From Candidatus Pacearchaeota archaeon (GTDB taxonomy: Archaea; Nanobdellota; Nanobdellia; Pacearchaeales; GW2011-AR1): a stretch of 6,500 bases of DNA. The notes below the pieces were generated by a model, which saw only the letters and a program-made list of their open reading frames with translations, made no database searches and was not told the DNA's origin. Position 1 is the first letter of the stretch. Each line of letters opens with the position of its first letter. The DNA lies in contig NZDU01000028.1 in NCBI GenBank assembly GCA_002688875.1, positions 1-6,500 on the forward strand. Direction: 5' to 3'. A program made the translations under genes and the position numbers. Shown here piece by piece: positions 1 through 4,782 of this stretch.

Positions 1-46
1 CCTTTTTCACCGCCCACTTAATTCTTTTATTGTTTAGTTTCACCAT
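1..46 (-). CDS. N-terminal fragment of a putative IS481-like transposase/integrase (partial, runs off left edge)
   Basis: The reverse strand opens with an ATG at 46-44 and reads MVKLNNKRIKWAVKK for 15 codons before the window ends. This short basic start resembles, from memory, archaeal helix-turn-helix DDE transposases of the IS481 type, which begin with similar LNN(K/R)xI(K/R)W sequences. Fifteen residues cannot prove the family and no catalytic residues are in view. The supporting context is a divergent position at the edge of a palindrome-rich gene-free stretch, and an 8-base inverted repeat that overlaps the start codon. No strong ribosome binding site is seen; AGAAG lies upstream. If it is an insertion sequence, its end could lie near base 91, where the reverse strand starts TGTAGTTTCCGG. 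It could also be an unrelated DNA-binding protein or a chance reading frame. Confidence 0.4.
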   Translation of the reverse strand, partial: MVKLNNKRIKWAVKK

Positions 47-65
47 CAAATCTTCTGGATTTGAT
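45..65. repeat. 8-base inverted repeat overlapping the minus-strand start codon
   Basis: ATCAAATC (45-52) and GATTTGAT (58-65) are perfect reverse complements separated by five bases. Read on the minus strand, the second arm includes the first two bases of the ATG at 46-44. An RNA hairpin here would therefore bury the start codon of the putative transposase. The repeat is seen directly; the regulatory role is inferred. Confidence 0.6.
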
Positions 66-95
66 AGGCGAACTAATTTCCGGAAACTACAGATT

Positions 96-157
96 CCTTC
101 AACTGGGTTTATACCCTGGGAGCTTGCTCCGAGGGGAGGGGCGCATTAAGTTGAAGG
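96..157. repeat. Nested inverted repeat with CTTG-loop hairpin (REP-like)
   Basis: Outer arms CCTTCAACT (96-104) and AGTTGAAGG (149-157) are perfect 9-base reverse complements. Inside is a second hairpin: CCCT (114-117) with AGGG (132-135) and GGAG (119-122) with CTCC (127-130), closing a CTTG loop, with a single G/G mismatch at 118/131. A short competing pair, GGGT (105-108) with ACCC (113-116), shares bases with the inner stem. G(CUUG)C is a known stable RNA tetraloop. The element resembles an interspersed palindromic repeat; only one copy is in the window. Confidence 0.65.
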
Positions 158-167
158 TTAAAATACC

Positions 168-183
168 CCGCAGCTTGCTGCGG
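168..183. repeat. Second CTTG-loop palindrome
   Basis: CCGCAG (168-173), loop CTTG (174-177), CTGCGG (178-183) form a perfect six-base-pair hairpin with the same loop as the hairpin at 114-135. A weaker extension could pair AAAATACCC (160-168) with the GGGT plus T-run at 203-211, enclosing the hairpin. That would put a T-rich tract directly after a stem on the plus strand. The two hairpins and the flanking 9-base repeat are probably parts of one repeated unit. Confidence 0.65.
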
Positions 184-349
184 AACGAACGAAGTGAGTG
201 ATGGGTTTTTTTATTTATGAGTTGTTATTGTAACTTGAGCGTAACCTTTTTAACTTAAAAAAACATGTTAGTTTAGGTTCTCTTTTAATGAGTTTGAGAA
301 TTTGTTGTGATATGGAAAAAGAAGGAGATATTGGGAAATCTGGAATTGG

Positions 350-373
350 TGATAAGCGGGCTAAGAGTTATAT
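350..373 (+). repeat. Leader core repeat, copy 1 of 3
   Basis: This 24-base block is identical to 2783-2806 and 4869-4892. It encodes the DKRAKSY part of the leader, with the same codons in all three copies, including CGG for arginine. Homology to the other two copies ends exactly at 373. Confidence 0.9.
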
Positions 374-385
374 GTTCACCAGAGG

Positions 386-397
386 TTATTTAAATAT
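386..397 (+). promoter_or_regulatory. Probable archaeal TATA box for the nucleotidyltransferase gene
   Basis: TTATTTAAATAT is centred about 31 bases before the ATG at 423. An archaeal transcript would then start only a few bases before, or at, the start codon. No Shine-Dalgarno-like sequence precedes that ATG, which fits leaderless initiation. A factor-B element is not clear. Confidence 0.45.
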
Positions 398-422
398 GTA
401 AATAATTACATAATCAAGTAAA

Positions 423-1007
423 ATGATACACAATAAATATTATGAGATAATGAAACAATTCTTAGGAGATTATTCTAGAAAAATTTATGGACGGGAATTA
501 ATTGACAAGGTAAATATTAGTCAGAAAAATATTGCATTGACTTTAGATAAGCTTGAACAGGTAGGAATTGTTTCGTCAGAGATTAGAGGTAATACAAGAT
601 ATTTTTTTTTAAATAAAAAAAATCCTATTTGTAGAAAATATATTCTATTAGCAGAGATTGAAAATTCTATTCGGTTTTTAGAGAAACATCAAAAATTAGT
701 TCAAATCTTTAATAAGATTAAAACAACTGATAGTCGGTTTATTTGTATTTTTGGAAGTTATGCTAAGGGTAATGAGAGAAAAGATTCTGATTTGGATTTG
801 TTTGTTGTTGGAGGCATTGATGAGAGTAAATTAAAGAAACTTGGAAGGGATTATAATTTGGAGATAAATGTAAAAGAAGGTTCTGTTTCAGACTTTGTTA
901 AGTTATTAGAGAGTAAGAATCCTTTAATAAATGAGATTTTGGAGCATCATATAATTATTTCGGGTTATGAGAAATTTATTGAAATAGTAACGGGGGAAAA
1001 ATGGTAG
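423..1007 (+). CDS. HTH plus MNT-type nucleotidyltransferase (antitoxin-like)
   Basis: A 194-residue protein. Residues 1-65 form a winged-helix HTH (IYGRELIDKV, then SQKNIALTLDKLEQVGIV and an RYF wing). A helical linker follows, then a minimal nucleotidyltransferase domain from about 103. The signature GSYAKG (111-116) with SDLDL (122-126) gives the glycine-serine loop and the paired metal-binding aspartates D123 and D125. The third acidic residue is probably E147 in LEINV. Proteins of this class pair with HEPN RNase toxins and neutralise them, in studied cases by adding AMP to the toxin. Here the next frame overlaps by seven bases and encodes the beginning of a HEPN protein, as expected for such an operon, but it is cut short. 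The HTH suggests autoregulation. The MNT gene looks intact, so it may be an orphan antitoxin. Start 423 has no ribosome site but a suitable TATA box. Confidence 0.85.
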   Translation: MIHNKYYEIMKQFLGDYSRKIYGRELIDKVNISQKNIALTLDKLEQVGIVSSEIRGNTRYFFLNKKNPICRKYILLAEIENSIRFLEKHQKLVQIFNKIKTTDSRFICIFGSYAKGNERKDSDLDLFVVGGIDESKLKKLGRDYNLEINVKEGSVSDFVKLLESKNPLINEILEHHIIISGYEKFIEIVTGEKW

Positions 1008-1150
1008 AAATAGAATGGTGTTTGAAACAAATGAAGGGGTTGGAATTGGTTGGGCCAAATAGTAATATGTCGGATTCTTATGTAAAAATGGCTGAAGAAT
1101 CATTAAGTGTAATTCGGGAGGTTGATAAAAGCGATATTTGGAAAAACTAA
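1001..1150 (+). pseudogene. Truncated HEPN-domain protein (partner of the nucleotidyltransferase)
   Basis: ATG at 1001 overlaps the end of the nucleotidyltransferase gene by seven bases and gives only 49 residues (VEIEWCLKQMKGLELVG..., later SYVKMAEESLSVIREV). This is the typical opening of archaeal HEPN partners: a WCxKQxxG start, then a helix with xxAEESLxV. Full members run roughly 90-150 residues and carry the catalytic R-x4-6-H motif in a later helix; that part is absent. The frame stops at 1148-1150, and only 54 bases separate it from the next gene. After the stop, another frame reads GKTKEIIEE to a stop at 1168-1170, which could be the C-terminal remnant after an internal deletion with frameshift; this is speculative. 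RNase activity is therefore not expected. The family match is from pattern memory. Confidence 0.65.
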
Positions 1151-1204
1151 AGAGATTATTGAGGAGTAAAAAAGTAAAATTAGAGGTAAAACGATAAGGA
1201 AAAA

Positions 1205-2620
1205 ATGGAAGAAGAGATGAATAATAAAATGAATAAACAAGAATTGGAATTTATACTGCAAGAAGGAGAAGGTTTAAAGATAGAATTTAAGGAAGCTTTA
1301 GATATTAAAGGACTAGCTAAGGAAATGGTGGCTTTTGCTAATTCTCTTGGAGGGAGAATATTTTTAGGAGTTAGTGATGATGGAAATATTAAGAGTATTT
1401 CAATTACAAATAAATTAAAATCTCAGATTCAAAGTATAGCAAGAGATTGTGATCCAGAGGTAAAAATTGATTTAGAAGAGTTTGAAGATATTTTAATTAT
1501 TAATGTTTTTGAAGGAGATGATAAACCTTACAAGTGTTCTTCAGGATTTTATTTGAGGCAGGGTGCTAATTCTCAGAAAATGACCGTTTCTGAGATTAGG
1601 AAATTTTTTAACGAAGAGGGGAAAATCTTGTTTGATGAAAGAATAAATAAGGATTTTTCTTTTGAAAATGGATTTGATAAACATAAATTTAATTCTTTTC
1701 TAGAAATGTCAAAAATAAGTAAGGTTATTCCTATAAAAGATATATTAAGAAACATTGGTGTTTTAGATAATGGTGAGAAATTTAGAAATGCAGGAGTTTT
1801 GTTTTTTTGTTCTAAAATAGAAGAATTTATTCCGCAAGCTGTTGTGACTTGTGTTTTATATAAGGGAAAAGATAAGGTATTTATAATTGATAAAAAGGAT
1901 TTTACAGCAGATTTATTTTCAAATTATAAGAACGCTGTAGATTTTTTATATAGAAACCTAAAATTGAAATATGATATAAAGGGTTTTGGTCCTAGGAAGG
2001 AAACATTAGAAATTCCTGAGGAAGCGTTAAAAGAAGCACTGGTGAATGCTTTGACGCATAGAGATTACTTGGAAAAAGGTGCTAATATTCTAATCGAGAT
2101 TTATGATGATAGGGTTGAAATTACGAATCCTGGTGGTTTAGTTTCTGGAATTAAGAAAGATGAATTTGGAAGGAAAAGTCTTTCTAGAAATCCTCTGTTA
2201 TTTAGTTTGTTTAAAAGAATAGATTTGGTTGAAAGAGTTGGTTCTGGAATTAATCGGATAAGAAATGCAATGAAAGAGGCAGGATTAGAACCTCCAAGAT
2301 TTGAGTTTACGAATTTCTTTACAATTACATTTTATAGGCCTAGGGGAAATATAGAGACTAGGGTAAAAACTAGGGTAAAAACTAGGGTAAAAACTAGGGT
2401 AAAAATTATTGAGATTATTAAAGAAAATTCATCAATTACAACTCCTGAAATAGCTAAAGATACGGGGTTGACAATTAAAGGAGTTGAATGGAATCTTACG
2501 AAAATGAAGGAAGATGGCTTATTGAAAAGAGTTGGTTCAAAAAAAGGAGGTCATTGGGAGATAATTGAGAAAAAGGAAGAGGATGGAGAAAAAGGTAAGA
2601 TAGATAATAATAAAAGTTAG
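1205..2620 (+). CDS. AlbA_2/Schlafen-type ATPase regulator with TRVK tetrapeptide repeats (paralog 1)
   Basis: A 471-residue protein with three parts. Residues about 14-126 are an AlbA_2 (Schlafen AAA_4) nucleic-acid-binding domain: IEFKE (26-30), MVAFANSLGGRIFLGVSDDG (41-60), YLRQGANSQKM (116-126). Residues about 190-375 resemble the RecG-C-like GHKL ATPase fold: EALVNALTHRDY (277-288, N box), DDRVEITNPGGL (301-312), VGSGINRIR (345-353). Residues 385-400 are four exact TRVK repeats. From about 401 to 455 there is a winged helix (TTPEIAKDTGLTIKGVEWNLTKM, ending GGHWEII), then a charged tail. The family is annotated as putative transcriptional regulators or ATP-binding proteins; the substrate is unknown. 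The start at 1205 has AAGGA four bases upstream; M5 or M9 (1229) are alternatives, and M9 aligns best with paralog 2. It is followed after 52 bases by a membrane-anchored protein. Confidence 0.85.
   Translation: MEEEMNNKMNKQELEFILQEGEGLKIEFKEALDIKGLAKEMVAFANSLGGRIFLGVSDDGNIKSISITNKLKSQIQSIARDCDPEVKIDLEEFEDILIINVFEGDDKPYKCSSGFYLRQGANSQKMTVSEIRKFFNEEGKILFDERINKDFSFENGFDKHKFNSFLEMSKISKVIPIKDILRNIGVLDNGEKFRNAGVLFFCSKIEEFIPQAVVTCVLYKGKDKVFIIDKKDFTADLFSNYKNAVDFLYRNLKLKYDIKGFGPRKETLEIPEEALKEALVNALTHRDYLEKGANILIEIYDDRVEITNPGGLVSGIKKDEFGRKSLSRNPLLFSLFKRIDLVERVGSGINRIRNAMKEAGLEPPRFEFTNFFTITFYRPRGNIETRVKTRVKTRVKTRVKIIEIIKENSSITTPEIAKDTGLTIKGVEWNLTKMKEDGLLKRVGSKKGGHWEIIEKKEEDGEKGKIDNNKS
2357..2404 (+). 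repeat. Four perfect 12-base tandem repeats inside paralog 1
   Basis: The unit ACTAGGGTAAAA occurs four times without a mismatch and in frame encodes TRVK (residues 385-400). It lies between the ATPase domain and the winged helix. Both other forward frames through the unit contain a stop (TAA or TAG). The array corresponds in position to the unrelated array at 4477-4512. Confidence 0.97.
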
Positions 2621-2665
2621 AGAAGGTATTAATGTTTGAGAGGTGATAAAGAAAAAAATAAAGAA

Positions 2666-2670
2666 GGTGA
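2666..2670 (+). promoter_or_regulatory. Ribosome binding site for the exported protein
   Basis: GGTGA lies two bases before the ATG at 2673; a better GGTGAT at 2642-2647 lies further upstream. The GTG inside that upstream GGTGAT should not be taken as a start. A third SD-like sequence, GGAGTGAT (2710-2717), precedes the in-frame ATG at 2721. Confidence 0.4.
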
Positions 2671-2672
2671 AA

Positions 2673-3371
2673 ATGGAAAAAGAGATAAATCAGAGAAATT
2701 ATGAAGAAAGGAGTGATGAAATGAATAAAGAAAGGGATATTGGGAAATTTGTAGGGGGAGATATTGGGAAATTTGAAATTGATGATAAGCGGGCTAAGAG
2801 TTATATTTTTCTTTACTTTGTTTTCTTAGTTTTCTTTTTTGTGTTTTTGGTTGTTGGGATAGAGATGAATAATAATGGTGATGATTTTTGGAAGATTGGT
2901 TCTGATCCGACGATTGGGAAAAGTTTGATTAAGATAACTAATGCGGAGCATCTTGATGGAAATAGGAATTTTGTTGAGAATATTTTTGATGTTGTAAATG
3001 AAAGGGATGATTTTTGGGGGTTGATTAATTCTGGAGAGTATGTGCGTGTGTTTTTTGAGAGTAATTTGACTAATAGGAATGATATAAGTATTTATGCGAG
3101 GTCTGTTTCGGATTTGGCGGGGATTGAGGTTTATAGAGAGAATGGTGATGGCTTGGTTTCGGTTTTTGGAGGTGTTGGAGATGAGGGATGGTATAGGACG
3201 TATTTGAGTTCGTTGGTTGAGGGAGAGAGTTATGATGTTTTTGATTTGAAGGTTATTAAGGGGGATATTGAATTTGATTATATTGTTGATCCGAGTCCTC
3301 TGTTTGGGGATGCGGATTGTGATGTTGGGTTTGTGAGTGATAAATTGTGTATGGGAAATGAGAATGGATAA
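2673..3371 (+). CDS. Membrane-anchored extracellular protein, probably shortened, with conserved leader
   Basis: A 232-residue protein of unknown function. Residues 1-43 are a charged cytoplasmic leader ending DDKRAKSY, nearly the same as in the LamG protein at 4783. Residues 45-63 are one hydrophobic segment preceded by positive charges, so the rest should lie outside the cell as a signal-anchored domain. The exterior (about 70-207) looks beta-rich and ends in DIEFDYIVDPSP. As I recall, FDYIVDP in archaeal surface proteins is normally followed by further LamG or Ig-like domains. Here only 25 residues follow before the stop at 3369-3371, which overlaps the start of the next gene by eight bases. 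The gene is therefore probably truncated at its 3' end. DIGKF occurs twice in the leader (22-26, 30-34). An alternative start is M17 at 2721. The coding strand is very rich in G and T. Confidence 0.7.
   Translation: MEKEINQRNYEERSDEMNKERDIGKFVGGDIGKFEIDDKRAKSYIFLYFVFLVFFFVFLVVGIEMNNNGDDFWKIGSDPTIGKSLIKITNAEHLDGNRNFVENIFDVVNERDDFWGLINSGEYVRVFFESNLTNRNDISIYARSVSDLAGIEVYRENGDGLVSVFGGVGDEGWYRTYLSSLVEGESYDVFDLKVIKGDIEFDYIVDPSPLFGDADCDVGFVSDKLCMGNENG
2736..2774 (+). repeat. Short in-frame direct duplication in the leader
   Basis: A 15-base sequence starting GATATTGGGAAATTT occurs at 2736-2750 and again at 2760-2774, a spacing of 24 bases or eight codons. The other two leaders have a single version (327-341 and the related stretch near 4846-4860), so this copy has gained a duplication. 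Confidence 0.75.
2783..2806 (+). repeat. Leader core repeat, copy 2 of 3
   Basis: Identical over 24 bases to 350-373 and 4869-4892. Unlike copy 1, similarity to copy 3 continues downstream through the membrane segment (to about 2835) with scattered substitutions. Confidence 0.9.
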
Positions 3372-4737
3372 ACAGGAATTAGAATTTATTTTACAGGAAG
3401 GAGAGGGATTTAAGATTGAGTTTAAAGAGAGATTAAGCAATGTTGATAAAGAGATTGTTGCTTTTGCTAATGCTTCTGGAGGGAGAGTATTTTTAGGAGT
3501 TAATGATGAGAGTGAAGTGATAGGAATTAAAATTACTAATAAGTTAAAATCAGAGGTTCAAAGTATAGCGAGGAATTGTGATCCTTCAATTGAGATTAAA
3601 TTGGAAAGATATGAGGAGATTTTGATTGTTGAAGTAAAAGAAGGCAAAGATAAGCCTTATAGATGCAAGGAAGGATTTTATATGAGACAAGGTGCAAATT
3701 CTCAGAAGATGAGCAGGGATGAGATTGTTGAGATGATTGTTGGAGTAGGAAAAATAAGATTTGATGAGTTAATAAATAAGGATTTTGAGTTTCCTAAGGA
3801 TTTTGATGAAGAAAGATTTAGGCTATTTCTTAAGGAAAATAATCTTTCTACCGATTTGGATACCAAAGATATACTAATAAATTTAGGATTAGCAATTAGA
3901 AAAGATAAAAAATTACTTATTAACAATGCAGGGACTTTGTTATTTGGCAAGAAACCTCAGAAGTTCTTTTTACATGCTTATCTTGATTGTGTTTTATTTA
4001 AGGGAAAAGAAAAATCTGAAATAATAGATCGTAAAACTTTTCGTTCAGACTTGCTTGATCAGTTACTATCAACAAAAGATTTTATAAAAAGGCATTTGAA
4101 TTTAAGATATGAATTTAAAGATTTTGAAAGAGAGGATAAATATGAAATCCCCCTAAGGGCAATAGAAGAGGCTTTAGTAAATGCTTTGATGCATAGAGAT
4201 TATTTTTTCAAAGGAGCAAATATTAGTTTGTTTATTTTCGATGATAGAGTAGAGATAGTAAGTCCTGGAGGATTGCCTAAAGGTTTGGATAAAGAGGATT
4301 TTGGAAAGTTATCGGTGAGGAGAAATCAGATAGTGGCGGACATTTTTTCAAAAACACCTTATGTTGAGCAGACAGGCTCAGGCATTAAAAGAATGAGGTT
4401 GCTAATGAAAAAAGCGAAATTACTGCCCCCGAAATTTAAATTTACAAGTTTTTTTAAGGTTACATTTAAGAGACCTGCTACCCCCCAAGCTACCCCCCAA
4501 GCTACCCCCCAAGATGGTTTAACAGAATTGGAGATAAAAATCTTAGATATAATAAGTAAAAATAAGAAGGTATCCAGGAAAAATATTTCTGAAATGATCA
4601 ATATTAAGGAAGATACAGTTAAAGAATACTTAAAAAAACTTAAAGAAAAAGAAGTATTAAGAAGAGTTGGAGAAACTAGTGCCGGTTATTGGGAGGTGAT
4701 AGGGGGAAAGAAAGTAATAGGTAAGAATAAAAGTTAG
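3364..4737 (+). CDS. AlbA_2/Schlafen-type ATPase regulator with ATPQ tetrapeptide repeats (paralog 2)
   Basis: A 457-residue paralog of the protein at 1205, with the same order of parts. AlbA_2 domain about 4-117: IEFKE (18-22), EIVAFANASGGRVFLGVNDE (30-49), YMRQGANSQKM (106-116). GHKL-like ATPase domain about 185-370: EEALVNALMHRDY (268-280), DDRVEIVSPGGL (293-304), TGSGIKRM (337-344). ATPQ repeats 372-383; winged helix about 388-443 (SRKNISEMINIKEDTVKEYLK, then AGYWEVIG). The AlbA_2 domain is clearly the best conserved part between the paralogs; residues 130-260 have diverged most. Start 3364 is chosen because MDKQELEF aligns with paralog 1; an in-frame GTG at 3337 and ATG at 3358 lie within the preceding gene. 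The overlap with that gene suggests translational coupling. Both paralogs end in NKS and lead after about 50 bases into a conserved leader. The family is a presumed nucleic-acid-binding regulator; the target is unknown. Confidence 0.85.
   Translation: MDKQELEFILQEGEGFKIEFKERLSNVDKEIVAFANASGGRVFLGVNDESEVIGIKITNKLKSEVQSIARNCDPSIEIKLERYEEILIVEVKEGKDKPYRCKEGFYMRQGANSQKMSRDEIVEMIVGVGKIRFDELINKDFEFPKDFDEERFRLFLKENNLSTDLDTKDILINLGLAIRKDKKLLINNAGTLLFGKKPQKFFLHAYLDCVLFKGKEKSEIIDRKTFRSDLLDQLLSTKDFIKRHLNLRYEFKDFEREDKYEIPLRAIEEALVNALMHRDYFFKGANISLFIFDDRVEIVSPGGLPKGLDKEDFGKLSVRRNQIVADIFSKTPYVEQTGSGIKRMRLLMKKAKLLPPKFKFTSFFKVTFKRPATPQATPQATPQDGLTELEIKILDIISKNKKVSRKNISEMINIKEDTVKEYLKKLKEKEVLRRVGETSAGYWEVIGGKKVIGKNKS
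4477..4512 (+). repeat. Three perfect 12-base tandem repeats inside paralog 2
   Basis: The unit GCTACCCCCCAA occurs three times exactly and in frame encodes ATPQ (residues 372-383). Each unit has a run of six C, striking in a coding strand otherwise poor in C. The position between ATPase domain and winged helix matches the TRVK array of paralog 1, but the sequence is unrelated. Confidence 0.97.
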
Positions 4738-4771
4738 AGATGTTTTATTAAGAAATAAAAAGAGGATTAAG

Positions 4772-4777
4772 GGTGAT
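4772..4777 (+). promoter_or_regulatory. Ribosome binding site for the LamG protein
   Basis: GGTGAT, a good match to the archaeal anti-Shine-Dalgarno complement, lies five bases before the ATG at 4783 and favours this start over the in-frame ATG at 4831. Confidence 0.6.
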
Positions 4778-4782
4778 AAAAA

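Larger units (their letters stand above)
47..311. other. Gene-free, palindrome-rich intergenic region
   Basis: No convincing reading frame on either strand. The left part (66-91) contains the palindrome TTCCGGAA and may be the outer end of an insertion sequence. The middle (96-183) is a nested palindromic element and is distinctly richer in G and C than the surrounding AT-rich DNA. The right part includes a run of seven T at 206-212 after GGG, then AT-rich DNA leading into the leader stub at 312. No tRNA or other RNA gene was recognised. Confidence 0.6.
312..401 (+). pseudogene. Truncated leader stub of a membrane-anchored surface protein (29 codons)
   Basis: ATG at 312 opens a 29-codon frame whose first 20 residues (ending DKRAKSY) match the cytoplasmic leaders of the proteins starting at 2673 and 4783. 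In those genes the leader runs straight into a hydrophobic membrane segment. Here the homology stops at base 373 and the frame continues as MFTRGYLNM before TAA at 399-401, so the anchor and the exterior part are gone. The ATG lacks a good GGTGAT site, although GTGAT lies directly before it. It most likely is the remnant of a surface-protein gene cut when the downstream nucleotidyltransferase module came to lie here. A functional 29-residue peptide is possible but unsupported. Confidence 0.6.

Noticed and set aside
2357..2404. Telomere-like or CRISPR-like reading of the AGGGTAAAA repeats
   Set aside because: The units are contiguous without spacers, in frame inside a conserved gene, and mirrored by an unrelated array in the paralog.
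2643..2672. GTG start at 2643 giving a 242-residue exported protein
   Set aside because: This GTG lies inside a GGTGAT ribosome-binding-like sequence, and the added residues are a lysine-rich run absent from the paralogous leader; ATG 2673 matches the start at 4783.
2694..2720. RNYEERSDE in the leader resembles a translated palindromic repeat found in many bacterial annotations
   Set aside because: The corresponding stretch in the LamG leader reads RCYEKGSDE and there is no palindrome in the DNA here, so the likeness is probably chance.
3337..3363. GTG start at 3337 for paralog 2
   Set aside because: The nine extra residues come from the reading of the upstream gene and do not align with paralog 1; MDKQELEF at 3364 does.
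2826..3440. Long open frame on the minus strand (204 codons)
   Set aside because: It is antisense to the exported protein and the start of paralog 2. The very C-poor, G/T-rich coding strand leaves few stops in reverse, and the translation is a low-complexity I/N/P/R mixture with no recognisable domain.
4359..4601. Minus-strand frame containing WGVA repeats
   Set aside because: It is simply the complement of the ATPQ array inside paralog 2; no start signal or conserved domain supports it.
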